From: HKCCE3408 sp038530555 | GTDB taxonomy: Bacteria; Pseudomonadota; Alphaproteobacteria; Rhodobacterales; Rhodobacteraceae | Assembly: GCA_038530555.1 (NCBI GenBank) | Contig: JBCBCN010000001.1 | Coordinates: 434,001 to 498,000, forward strand | DNA length: 64,000 bases | Reading direction: 5' to 3' | Shown here: one piece after another, positions 1-7,565 of the stretch | How the letters are laid out: each line of letters starts with the position of its first letter | How positions within the stretch are numbered: position 1 is the stretch's first letter | Made by a program: the position numbers and the translations under genes | Notes under the pieces: model-generated | Told to the model about the DNA's origin: nothing | The model's database searches: none | The model's input: the letters and a program-made list of their open reading frames with translations, nothing else

Positions 1-256
1 GGCGCCCGCCATCGCTGTGCTGGCGATCCTCGCGATCATGTGGCGCTGGAACGACTTCCTCTGGCCGCTGATCGTGCTGACGCAAAACGAGAACTACACG
101 CTGCAACTGGCGCTGAACTCCTTCCAGGGAGAGCTGCAAACCGACTGGCCCAGCCTTCTGGCCATGACTGTCCTAACGCTCCTGCCGATCGCCGCGGTCT
201 TCATGTTCCTGCAAAAATACATCGCCACCGGCATCGCCTCGACGGGCGGCAAGTAA
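1..256 (+). CDS. Sugar ABC transporter permease, C-terminal end (partial)
   Basis: The reading frame is open from base 2 at the window edge and ends at a TAA, giving about 84 residues of an inner-membrane permease. Visible are the end of the MalG/UgpE-type EAA region (MWRWNDFLWPLIVL), a short loop (LNSFQGELQTDWPSLLA), a last hydrophobic helix (MTVLTLLPIAAVFMFLQKY) and a basic tail. This C-terminal layout is typical of carbohydrate-importer permeases of the MalFG superfamily. It lies 32 bases upstream of the matching ATPase gene, so both probably belong to one import operon whose binding protein and other permease lie outside the window. The substrate cannot be read directly; the nearby nagA operon makes an amino sugar plausible. 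Confidence 0.9.
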   Translation, partial: APAIAVLAILAIMWRWNDFLWPLIVLTQNENYTLQLALNSFQGELQTDWPSLLAMTVLTLLPIAAVFMFLQKYIATGIASTGGK

Positions 257-258
257 CC

Positions 259-287
259 CTTCATTTTTCCAGAAATACTCAAAATCC
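259..287 (-). repeat. Dispersed gene-end element, copy 1 (reverse orientation)
   Basis: Read on the minus strand this stretch is GAGTATTTCTGGAAAAATGAAG, nearly identical to the copies near 22400 and 34040. Here it lies between the permease stop and the ATPase start, inside a presumed operon and where a ribosome-binding site would be expected. Confidence 0.6.
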
Positions 288-288
288 C

Positions 289-1365
289 ATGGCCCGCATC
301 GAGCTCAGCAATCTGAAAAAATCCTACGGCGCCGTCGAGGTGATCAAAGGCATCGACATGTCGATCGATGAGGGGGATTTCTGCGTCTTCGTCGGACCCT
401 CTGGCTGCGGCAAGTCCACGCTTCTCAGGATGATTTCAGGGCTTGAGCCGATCTCCGGGGGCGACATCGTCATCGGCGATGAAGTGGTCAACGATATACC
501 CGCCGCCGACCGTGGCCTGGCTATGGTGTTTCAATCCTACGCCCTCTACCCGCATATGAGCGTGCGCCAAAACCTCAGCTTCGGGCTCGAGAATATCCAA
601 ACCGCGAAATCCGAGATCGCTGCCAAAGTGGCCGAGGTCTCCAAGATGCTACAGATCGAGCAACTGCTCGATCGCCGCCCCAAAGACCTTTCCGGCGGTC
701 AGCGTCAGCGCGTGGCCATCGGCCGCGCCGTTGTGCGTGAGCCGCGCGTCTTCCTCTTCGACGAGCCGCTGTCCAACCTCGATGCAGAACTGCGTGTGGA
801 TATGCGCGGCGAAATTTCGGGGCTGCACAAACGCCTGGCCAACACGATGATCTATGTCACCCACGACCAGGTCGAAGCGATGACCATGGCCGACAAGATC
901 GCGGTCCTGCGGCTGGGCGAGCTGGAACAATTCGGCGCGCCACTCGACCTCTTCAATGCGCCACGCAATCTGTTTGTGGCGGGCTTTATCGGCTCACCCA
1001 AGATGAACTTTCTGCAAGGCCACGTCGATGAGAGCGACCGCAGCGTCTTGCGGCTGGGCACCGGCGAGAGCCTAACGATCCCGGTCGACGGCTTCGGCCA
1101 CAGTCCGGGCCAGCCGGTTACTTTGGGGATCCGACCCAATGATCTGGCGCCCAGCCCGGCAGGTGCGATCACGATGGAAGTGCGTGCCGTCGAGCAATTG
1201 GGCTCCGACAGCTACCTCTACGGGCATCTCGGCGATGAAACGCGGCTCACTGTGCACAATCCAGGCCAAACAAACATCCATGCCGGCGAACGCATTTCGC
1301 TGGGATTTAGCGCCGACCAAGTGCATCTGTTCGATAGCCAGACAACGCTCAGCCTGCGTCATTGA
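289..1365 (+). CDS. Sugar ABC transporter ATP-binding protein (UgpC/MsmK type)
   Basis: A 358-aa ATPase that energises a carbohydrate importer. Walker A GPSGCGKST is at residues 36-44, the Q-loop FQSYALYPH near 81-89, the ABC signature LSGGQRQRV and Walker B VFLFDEP follow near 135-160, and the switch His is in YVTHDQVEAMTMADK. The last about 120 residues form the TOBE region typical of the MalK/UgpC group (SPKMNFLQG, GIRPNDL). The frame is open further upstream, but ATG 289 begins the conserved MARIELSNLKKSYG N-terminus, so it is preferred. No clear Shine-Dalgarno is visible before this ATG; a copy of the dispersed gene-end element occupies the 30 bases before it. Confidence 0.94.
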   Translation: MARIELSNLKKSYGAVEVIKGIDMSIDEGDFCVFVGPSGCGKSTLLRMISGLEPISGGDIVIGDEVVNDIPAADRGLAMVFQSYALYPHMSVRQNLSFGLENIQTAKSEIAAKVAEVSKMLQIEQLLDRRPKDLSGGQRQRVAIGRAVVREPRVFLFDEPLSNLDAELRVDMRGEISGLHKRLANTMIYVTHDQVEAMTMADKIAVLRLGELEQFGAPLDLFNAPRNLFVAGFIGSPKMNFLQGHVDESDRSVLRLGTGESLTIPVDGFGHSPGQPVTLGIRPNDLAPSPAGAITMEVRAVEQLGSDSYLYGHLGDETRLTVHNPGQTNIHAGERISLGFSADQVHLFDSQTTLSLRH

Positions 1366-1389
1366 GCTGCGGCTCAAGGGGGCGCTGCC

Positions 1390-1432
1390 CCCGGCTTCGC
1401 CTCCCCCGGGATATTTTTGGCGATAAAGACGG
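1390..1432 (+). repeat. Dispersed gene-end element, copy 2
   Basis: GC-rich lead (GGCTTCGCCTCCCCCGGG) followed by ATATTTTTGGCGATAAAGACGG. It sits just downstream of the ATPase stop. The same block occurs inverted at about 1550-1605 and 36118-36151, so each convergent gene pair here carries a copy. Confidence 0.6.
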
Positions 1433-1516
1433 AAATTTTAGTCAAATTTTAATCGCCCGCGCTGCAGCGTTAAAGTGCGGAACAGGCAGGGATGCCGATG
1501 GCCGTCGATGAAGACG

Positions 1517-1545
1517 CCGCCGTCGATGGAGATCGTCGACGGCGG
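1517..1545. terminator. Stem-loop between convergent genes
   Basis: Perfect 10-bp arms (CCGCCGTCGA and TCGACGGCGG) flank a 9-base loop. It lies midway between the ATPase gene and the convergent aldo/keto reductase gene, so it may act as a bidirectional transcript end. There is no clear T-tract directly after the stem on either strand. Confidence 0.4.
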
Positions 1546-1549
1546 TACT

Positions 1550-1605
1550 TTGTCTTTATCGCAAAAATATCCTGGGGGAGCGCGAGGGGGTGAAACCCTC
1601 TCGCC
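1550..1605 (-). repeat. Dispersed gene-end element, copy 3 (reverse) with hairpin
   Basis: Contains GTCTTTATCGCAAAAATATCC, the inverse of copy 2, then GGGGGAG and an imperfect hairpin (GCGAGGGGG...CCCTCTCGC). It lies 45 bases beyond the stop of the minus-strand aldo/keto reductase, consistent with a 3'-end role for that transcript. Confidence 0.55.
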
Positions 1606-1650
1606 GCTTTGGCAAAAATCTTGCGGCGCAAGCCGCGCATTTGTCTTGGA

Positions 1651-2541
1651 TCAGGCGACTTCTCGACCAAGCGCGGCGGTGTAGATCTCAAACCAATCCT
1701 GTCGGCTGAGCTCCACCTTGGCCGCGTCACCGATCCTCGCGATACGGTCAAGATTGTTGGTGCCGAGAACTGGAAGGATGCCGCTTGGATGTTTGAGCAG
1801 CCAGGCAACGGCGACCGCGTCGACACCGACGCCTTGCGCGTTGGCAATTCCTTCGAGCGCCTTGCGGATAGCCGCGCCCTGGGCATTGAATATCGCGCCC
1901 CCGGCCAAGGGTGACCAGGCCATCGGCCGCAGACCTTTTTCTTGCAGATACGCGACATCGCCGTTCACGAAGGGCGCGTGGCACATGACGGACAGCTCGA
2001 TCTGGTTCGTCACGAGCGGCGTTTCCATCGCCGATTGCAGCAGGCTCACATCCCACGGTCGGAAATTCGACACGCCGACCGCGCGCGTTTTGCCCTGAGC
2101 GACCAGCGTGTCGAGGGTTTTGCCCGTCTCATAATGATCCATCAGCGGGTCGGGGCGGTGCAGCAACAGCAGCTCGACCCGATCCGTCCCCATGGCCTTG
2201 AGCGAATGCTCAAGCTGCGCCGTGATATGGCCCGCGCTCGTGTCATAGTGCTTGACCCGCGCGGTCTCGAACCGGCCCACGGGAGCCACGATATCGCATT
2301 TTGTCACCAATTCGACTTTCTCGCGCAGGCCGGGTGCTGCACGCAACGCCGTGCCGAGCAAGTCTTCGGCGGTATAGCCGCCATAGATATCGGCCTGATC
2401 CATCGTGGTTATGCCCTGTTCGAGGCAGGCCTCGACCTTCGCTTGGACATGGCCCGGCGCGGTGTTCTCATCATCGCCCAGCCGCCACATGCCATAGACC
2501 AGCCGGCTGACCTCGATCTCCCCCAAGCGCACCCGTTCCAT
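1651..2541 (-). CDS. Aldo/keto reductase
   Basis: A 296-aa NADPH-dependent oxidoreductase of the AKR superfamily with a TIM-barrel fold. The N-terminus MERVRLGEIEVSRLVYGMWRL is typical. Visible catalytic elements are the Asp/Tyr region (MDQADIYGGYTAEDLLG), the Lys/His region (VTKCD, ELLLLHRPDPLMD), GVSNFRPWDV and the C-terminal cofactor loop (ILPVLGTNNLDRI). It resembles the YdhF-like group. ATG 2541 is chosen because it overlaps the stop of the upstream flavin oxidoreductase gene (TGATG), showing translational coupling; the longer open frame upstream lies inside that gene. Substrate unknown. Confidence 0.9.
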   Translation of the reverse strand: MERVRLGEIEVSRLVYGMWRLGDDENTAPGHVQAKVEACLEQGITTMDQADIYGGYTAEDLLGTALRAAPGLREKVELVTKCDIVAPVGRFETARVKHYDTSAGHITAQLEHSLKAMGTDRVELLLLHRPDPLMDHYETGKTLDTLVAQGKTRAVGVSNFRPWDVSLLQSAMETPLVTNQIELSVMCHAPFVNGDVAYLQEKGLRPMAWSPLAGGAIFNAQGAAIRKALEGIANAQGVGVDAVAVAWLLKHPSGILPVLGTNNLDRIARIGDAAKVELSRQDWFEIYTAALGREVA

Positions 2542-3698
2542 CAGCGTCTCTCTCCTGTTCCAAGCGGTGTCGCCGGCATCGACTCTGGCACGCGTCCATA
2601 GACATGCGGGAGCGACACCGTATCGAGCTCGGGCATCACCAGCCGACCGAAATGGCGGCATTCCTCCAGATGCGGATAGCCCGAAAATATGAAGGCCCGG
2701 ATGCCCATCTTGCGGTAGGCCTCAAGCTCAGTAAGGACCTGATCAGCCGAGCCCACCAGGGCCGCGCCGCAGCCGGACCGCGCCCGTCCCACCCCGGTCC
2801 AAAGATGCGGCTCGACATAGCCGAACTGATCGGCGAGCTCACGCGCCTGGGCCTGATGGCTTACACCAAGCGACCCGCTGTCATGGGCGCGTTCCCGCAC
2901 CAGGCGGCCATATTCATCGTCGAGCTTTGAGGTCAGGTGCTCCGCGTATTCCCGTGCCTCGGCCTCGGTATCGCGCACGATCATATGCACGCGCAGACCG
3001 TAATCGAGCGTGCGGCCGTACCGCTCAGCCACCGCATGCACAGCGCGCATACGATCGGCCAGCTGATCCTTAGGCTCTGGCCACATCAGATAGACGTCGC
3101 AATGCTGTCCACAAAGCTCGAGCGCGGCGGGGCTATAGCCGCCGAAATACATCAACGGGCCGCCGTTCTGCTGATAGGGCTTGGCCGGATCGGTCCAGAC
3201 CTTGTCGAACTGATAGACCTTGCCATGATAGGTGATCTCTTCCTGCGCCCAGGCCATGCGCAGGATCTCGACCACTTCGCGCGAGCGCTGATAGCGGAAG
3301 GCGCTGTCGGCTTTCTCACCCGGGAAATCCGAGGAGATGATGTTGATCGTCAGCCGACCCTCCAGCATATGGTCGAGGGTAGCGATGGTGCGCGCCAGCA
3401 TGATCGGTTGCATCTCGCCGCAGCGCACCGCGGCAAGCATGTTGATCCGGCTGGTGAGCGGCGCACAGCCCGCCACAAAGCTCAGCGTATCCTGGCCCAC
3501 CTGATAGCTGGACGGGCACAGGATATTGCCGAAGCCTTGGGCCTCGGCCTCAAGCAGGATGTCGCGGCAATGGCTCCAGGAGGAGCGGAGATCCCCCTCC
3601 GGCACGCCCAAAAACCGGTAATCGTCGGAGCACAGGGCCGAGAACCAAGCGATCTCAGCGCCCTCCAAGCCCTCGGAGGTGATCGGCACGACAGACAT
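2541..3698 (-). CDS. LLM-class flavin-dependent monooxygenase (SsuD-like)
   Basis: A 385-aa bacterial-luciferase-like oxidoreductase. The sequence follows the alkanesulfonate monooxygenase pattern: EIAWFSALCSDD, EAEAQGFGNILCPSSY, LAAVRCGEMQPIMLARTIATLDHMLEGRLTINI, FDKVWTDPAKPYQQNGGPLMYFGG and a C-terminal SADQVLTELEAYRKMGIRAFIFSGYPHLEE. Family members use FMNH2 and O2 to cleave C-S or C-N bonds or oxygenate small molecules. It is the first gene of a two-gene operon with the aldo/keto reductase and is divergent from a GntR regulator 98 bases away. No sulfonate transporter is seen, so an SsuD function is not shown. Confidence 0.88.
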   Translation of the reverse strand: MSVVPITSEGLEGAEIAWFSALCSDDYRFLGVPEGDLRSSWSHCRDILLEAEAQGFGNILCPSSYQVGQDTLSFVAGCAPLTSRINMLAAVRCGEMQPIMLARTIATLDHMLEGRLTINIISSDFPGEKADSAFRYQRSREVVEILRMAWAQEEITYHGKVYQFDKVWTDPAKPYQQNGGPLMYFGGYSPAALELCGQHCDVYLMWPEPKDQLADRMRAVHAVAERYGRTLDYGLRVHMIVRDTEAEAREYAEHLTSKLDDEYGRLVRERAHDSGSLGVSHQAQARELADQFGYVEPHLWTGVGRARSGCGAALVGSADQVLTELEAYRKMGIRAFIFSGYPHLEECRHFGRLVMPELDTVSLPHVYGRVPESMPATPLGTGERR

Positions 3699-3771
3699 CG
3701 GCGGCTCCTTTTCCGGCCGCCTCGTTCGCGACCTCTTTACGCTTGCCTAGCACCGGCAAAATAGTAGATCA

Positions 3772-3780
3772 ATGCTGCAT
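3772..3780. promoter_or_regulatory. Possible operator in the GntR/monooxygenase divergent promoter
   Basis: The 98-base gap between the divergent genes contains ATCAATGCTGCATCAAT, whose centre ATGC-T-GCAT is a perfect odd palindrome, 16 bases before the regulator's start codon. GntR regulators often bind such sites next to their own gene. The motif is short, so this is weak evidence. Confidence 0.25.
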
Positions 3781-3796
3781 CAATATCGGAGATGAG

Positions 3797-4507
3797 ATGC
3801 CCGACACGGCCCGACCAGACGCGCTGCCCGCCTATTTGCGGATCGCAGAAATGCTGGCCCGGGACATCGCGATGGGCCGATTGGCCGATGGCGTGCGCCT
3901 TCCGCCCGAGCGGGATTTGGCACCCGAGCTCGAAGTATCCGTGGGCACTTTGCGCAAGGCGCTGGCTGAGCTTGAGCAACGTGGGCTCTTGCAACGCCGC
4001 CATGGCTCCGGAAATTATGTCCGGCGGGAGCCGCGCGCGGCCGCGGGCTATGCCATGTTCCGGCTGGAGCTGCCTGGAGGTGGCGGGCAACCTTCAGCCC
4101 ATTTGCTCAGCGCCGATCGCCTGGAAAAGCCGGACGCGCTCGCGGCGCTTGGCCCGGCGCCCCACGCCTTCCGGCTGCGACGCCTGCGCTATCTCGACAG
4201 CCAGGTGGTGGCGCTCGAGGAGATTTGGGTCGACGGCCGCTTTGCCCAGGACCTGCCGCAAGACGGTCTGGAAGGCGCGCTCTACCGCACTTACCAAAGC
4301 GTCTTTGGCCTTTGGATCCTTCGCGCCAAGGACCGCATCGATCAGGGGCGGGTCACGGATTGGGCGCCGAAGGCTTTCACCTTGAGGCCCGGCGCGCCTT
4401 GTCTTCGCGTGAGGCGGACGGGCTTTGACCAATTCGGCCATATCGCCGAGATGTCTTGGAATTATATCGACGGCGAGCACGCGCAATATGTTGCGCCGGT
4501 GCCCTGA
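3797..4507 (+). CDS. GntR-family transcriptional regulator (HutC/NagR-like, UTRA domain)
   Basis: A 236-aa regulator. Residues about 9-75 form the GntR winged helix (YLRIAEMLARDIAMGRLADGVRLPPERDLAPELEVSVGTLRKALAELEQRGLLQRRHGSGNYV, read as segments). The rest is a UTRA ligand domain (ALEEIWVDGRF, then EMSWNYIDGEHAQYVAPVP at the end). UTRA-type GntR proteins usually sense a pathway sugar or phospho-sugar. It is followed 27 bases later by the amino-sugar operon and is divergent from the monooxygenase pair, so it may control both. ATG 3797 is preferred over an upstream TTG because it starts just before the HTH. Confidence 0.9.
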   Translation: MPDTARPDALPAYLRIAEMLARDIAMGRLADGVRLPPERDLAPELEVSVGTLRKALAELEQRGLLQRRHGSGNYVRREPRAAAGYAMFRLELPGGGGQPSAHLLSADRLEKPDALAALGPAPHAFRLRRLRYLDSQVVALEEIWVDGRFAQDLPQDGLEGALYRTYQSVFGLWILRAKDRIDQGRVTDWAPKAFTLRPGAPCLRVRRTGFDQFGHIAEMSWNYIDGEHAQYVAPVP

Positions 4508-4534
4508 CGCGCGGGGCGAAAGGACGACAAGACC

Positions 4535-5644
4535 ATGCGATACGGCATTCTGGGCTCTGGCATGATGGGCCAAGAGCATATCCGCAACATAGCGCTGGTC
4601 GACGGCGCCGAGGTGACCGGCCTGGTTGAGCCCGATCCCGGCATGCGCGCCCGAAGTGAGGCCCTGGCCCCCAGAGCCCGGAGTTTTGCCTCGCTCGAGG
4701 ATATGCTGTTGGGCGACCATATAGACGCCCTCGTCATCGCAACGCCGAACGATCAGCATCTGGGCGAGCTGGAGCGCGTCGCGGCCGCCCGCCCCCTGCC
4801 CGTTCTGGTCGAAAAGCCGCTCTATACCCAAGCCCGAGAACGTGCGCGGATCGAGGCCCTGGCCCGGGATTATCCCGCTCCCATTTGGGTGGCGATGGAG
4901 TATCGCTATATGCCGCCGATCCAACGCTTTCTGGAGACGGCCGACGACGCGACCGGCGGGATCAAAATGCTGACCATCCGCGAGCATCGCTTTCCGTTTC
5001 TCGAAAAGGTCGGCGATTGGAACCGGTTCAACACCCGCACGGGCGGCACCCTGGTTGAGAAATGCTGTCACTTCTTCGATCTTATGCGCCTGGCCCTTGG
5101 TGATGAGCCGGTGCGGGTCACGGCCTCGGGCGGGCAAGCGGTGAACCATGTCGCGGAACGCTATAGCGGCGCGCAGCCCGACATCTGGGACCATGCCTAT
5201 GTGATCGTGGAGTTCGCGGGCGGGGCTCGGGCGATGCTCGATCTGTGCATGTTCGCGGAAGGCGCGCGCTTCCAAGAAGAGATCACCGCCGCAGGACCGG
5301 AGGGCCGGATTGAGGCGCGTGTGCCGGGGCCGGGGCGCTTTTGGCCCCCGTCTCTAGGCCCGGCGCCGGTGGCCGATCTGCGCGTCGCACCACGCCAGTT
5401 TGGCCGCGAGGCGCCAGAGTCGCCGCGCCAGATCGAGATCCCGGTCGATCCCGCGCTGCTAGAGGCGGGCGATCACAACGGTGCCACCTTCTATCAGCAT
5501 CAGCGCTTTTTGGCGGCGATCCAGGCGGGCACAGAGCCCGAGGTTAGCCTTGCCGATGGGATGGCCGCCGTTCGGATGGGCCTGGCCGCCCAGGCGGCCT
5601 CGATTGAGGCTCGGGTCATCGACTTGGCCGATTGGCCGGGCTAA
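4535..5644 (+). CDS. Gfo/Idh/MocA-family NAD(P)-dependent oxidoreductase
   Basis: A 369-aa sugar-type dehydrogenase. The N-terminus has the Rossmann motif GILGSGMMGQEH (residues 3-14). The family signature VLVEKPLYTQ carries the catalytic Lys, followed by the substrate domain with EYRYMPPIQRF, NTRTGGTLVEKCCHFFDLMRL (the conserved xxGxxxxxxxHxxD pattern) and WDHAYVIVEFAGGARAMLDL. Such enzymes oxidise, reduce or epimerise sugars and inositols. It opens an operon with the kinase (9-base gap) and nagA, so an amino-sugar derivative is the likely substrate; that is an inference from context. Confidence 0.9.
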   Translation: MRYGILGSGMMGQEHIRNIALVDGAEVTGLVEPDPGMRARSEALAPRARSFASLEDMLLGDHIDALVIATPNDQHLGELERVAAARPLPVLVEKPLYTQARERARIEALARDYPAPIWVAMEYRYMPPIQRFLETADDATGGIKMLTIREHRFPFLEKVGDWNRFNTRTGGTLVEKCCHFFDLMRLALGDEPVRVTASGGQAVNHVAERYSGAQPDIWDHAYVIVEFAGGARAMLDLCMFAEGARFQEEITAAGPEGRIEARVPGPGRFWPPSLGPAPVADLRVAPRQFGREAPESPRQIEIPVDPALLEAGDHNGATFYQHQRFLAAIQAGTEPEVSLADGMAAVRMGLAAQAASIEARVIDLADWPG

Positions 5645-5652
5645 GCGGGCGC

Positions 5653-6477
5653 ATGGAAACGGCGCATCTTGGCATCGACGGCGGCGGTTCGGGCTGTCGC
5701 GGGCTGCTGGTGCTGCCTGATGGCGCGGCCTTCGAGGCCCAAGGTGGACCGGCGAATGCGTTCAGTGATCTGTCCGGGGCTGCCACTGCGCTCGGAGAGC
5801 TCGCGAAAGAGCTTACGAAGGCCGCAAATTGGTCCGGGCCTCTGCACTGTGTTGCAGGCGTTGCGGGCTGTCGCCTGCCCGCCCAGGGCCAAGCACTGGC
5901 CGACGCCCTGCCCTTAGCGGCCAAGGTCGTGGACGACGCGGTGATCGCGGCACGCGGCGCGCTTGGCGCGGGTGACGGCACGGTGATCGGTCTGGGCACA
6001 GGTGCCTTTTTCTGCCGTCAAAACGCGGGCGAATTCACCCAAGTCAGCGGCTGGGGCCTCAATCTCGGCGATGAAGGATCGGGCGCTTGGTTGGGGCGAG
6101 AGGCAGTTCGCGCGGCCCTTGCAGCCTTCGACGGACGCGGCGCCGCGGATGCTCTGACCGACGCGATCTTGGACAACGCAGAGCACCCCCTTCGGCGCTT
6201 CGGGCGCGCCACACCGGCCGAGTTCGCAGCCCTTGCGCCCCTGGTCATAGACCATGCCGAAACGGCGACTGGCGCTGCCTTGATCACAGCGATCGGCGAA
6301 GAGATTACCCGGGCGCTGAGCGCCCTTGGCACCACAGCGGATGAAACCCTGGTCCTGACCGGCGGGCTGGGCACGGGGCTCAAACGCTTTCTCCCAGATC
6401 CTCTCGCCGCGCGCTGTTCCGAGCCGCTGGCCGACGCGCTTGACGGGGCGCTGTCTTTGGCCCGGGCGTTGCCATGA
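5653..6477 (+). CDS. BadF/BadG-type ATPase, probable N-acetylglucosamine kinase
   Basis: A 274-aa ASKHA-fold kinase. The phosphate-1 loop is HLGIDGGGSGCRGLL near the N-terminus, followed by GTGAFFCRQ (phosphate-2), GWGLNLGDEGSGAWLGREAVR and the adenosine motif LVLTGGLGTGLKRFLP near the end. This architecture is shared by GlcNAc kinases of the BadF/BadG/BcrA family. Its stop overlaps the nagA start by ATGA, so the kinase product would feed directly into the deacetylase. ATG 5653 fits the conserved N-terminus better than an upstream GTG. Substrate assignment rests on family and neighbours. Confidence 0.88.
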   Translation: METAHLGIDGGGSGCRGLLVLPDGAAFEAQGGPANAFSDLSGAATALGELAKELTKAANWSGPLHCVAGVAGCRLPAQGQALADALPLAAKVVDDAVIAARGALGAGDGTVIGLGTGAFFCRQNAGEFTQVSGWGLNLGDEGSGAWLGREAVRAALAAFDGRGAADALTDAILDNAEHPLRRFGRATPAEFAALAPLVIDHAETATGAALITAIGEEITRALSALGTTADETLVLTGGLGTGLKRFLPDPLAARCSEPLADALDGALSLARALP

Positions 6478-7559
6478 CGCGGGATCTCGGCCCCTGTTGG
6501 ATCGTCGATGCCATGGGCCGCCGCGCGGCCAAATCCGTCACCTGGTCGGAGGGGCGGATCACGGCGATCACGCCCGCAATCTACATCCCGCAAGACGCGC
6601 CGATGTTATGCCCGGGGCTTATGGATCTGCATGTGAATGGCGGCGGCGGTCTGATGTTGGGCGACGCGACTGGCCCAGAGGACGTGTCGGCGATCCTAAC
6701 CGCCCATCGTAGCCTCGGCACGGCGGCGATCCTGCCCACTCTCATTTCCGACACGCCGGAGGTGACGGCGCGCATCATCGCGGCCGTGTCAGAGGCCGCG
6801 CGCCAGAATCCCGGGATCCTTGGCCTGCACCTGGAGGGTCCGCATCTCGCCCGCGCCGGGGCCCATGATCCGGGCAACCTGCGCAGTATGACCGACGACG
6901 ATCTGGCGCTCTATCTTGAGGCCGCCGACACCCTTCCCGCACTGATGATCACCCTGGCGCCAGAGCGTGCGAGTCCGGCGCAGATCAGCGCCCTGGCGGA
7001 GGCGGGCGTCTTGGTTTCGCTCGGGCATTCCGACTGCAGCTATGAGGCGGCGGTCGCGGCCTATGACGCGGGTGCGCGGGGCGCGACCCATCTGGGCAAT
7101 GCGATGTCAGGCCTGCACCACAGGGCGCCGGGCTTGATGGGGGCGGCTTTAGAGCGGGCCGCGTTCATCGGTGTGATCGCCGACGGGGTGCACCTGCATG
7201 ACGCGGTGCTGCGCCTGGCCAATCGCGCCGCCGGGCCGCGCCTGATCGCCGTGAGCGATGCCATGGCTGTGGCCGGGACCGACGAACATAGCTTCCGGCT
7301 TCAAGGACGCAAGATCCGCCGCGCTGAGGGTAAGCTTTGCCTCCCCGACGGCACACTGGCGGGGGCGGATATCTCGCTCTTGGACGCGATCCGGCATTTT
7401 GCCACAGCGACCGACCAAAGCCTGGCCGAAGCACTGCCGATAGGCTTTGAGCGACCAGCGGAAGTACTTGGCCATCCCGTGTCGATCCTTGAGGTGGGCA
7501 GTTCCGGACCGCTGACGCTGCTGTCCCAGGACGGGGCCTTCGACCTGCTGCTCGATTAG
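6474..7559 (+). CDS. nagA: N-acetylglucosamine-6-phosphate deacetylase
   Basis: A 361-aa amidohydrolase converting GlcNAc-6-phosphate to glucosamine-6-phosphate and acetate. Motifs in order: CPGLMDLHVNG (metal-site region), GLHLEGPHLARAGAHDP (the metal Glu), VSLGHSDCSYEAA (metal His), ATHLGNAMSGLHHRAPG (metal His and phosphate contacts), GVIADGVHLHDAVLRLA and LIAVSDAMAVAG (catalytic Asp). Length is near the family norm. It is translationally coupled to the upstream kinase by a 4-base overlap. No glucosamine-6-phosphate deaminase (nagB) is in the window. Confidence 0.95.
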   Translation: MTRDLGPCWIVDAMGRRAAKSVTWSEGRITAITPAIYIPQDAPMLCPGLMDLHVNGGGGLMLGDATGPEDVSAILTAHRSLGTAAILPTLISDTPEVTARIIAAVSEAARQNPGILGLHLEGPHLARAGAHDPGNLRSMTDDDLALYLEAADTLPALMITLAPERASPAQISALAEAGVLVSLGHSDCSYEAAVAAYDAGARGATHLGNAMSGLHHRAPGLMGAALERAAFIGVIADGVHLHDAVLRLANRAAGPRLIAVSDAMAVAGTDEHSFRLQGRKIRRAEGKLCLPDGTLAGADISLLDAIRHFATATDQSLAEALPIGFERPAEVLGHPVSILEVGSSGPLTLLSQDGAFDLLLD

Positions 7560-7565
7560 ACGTAC

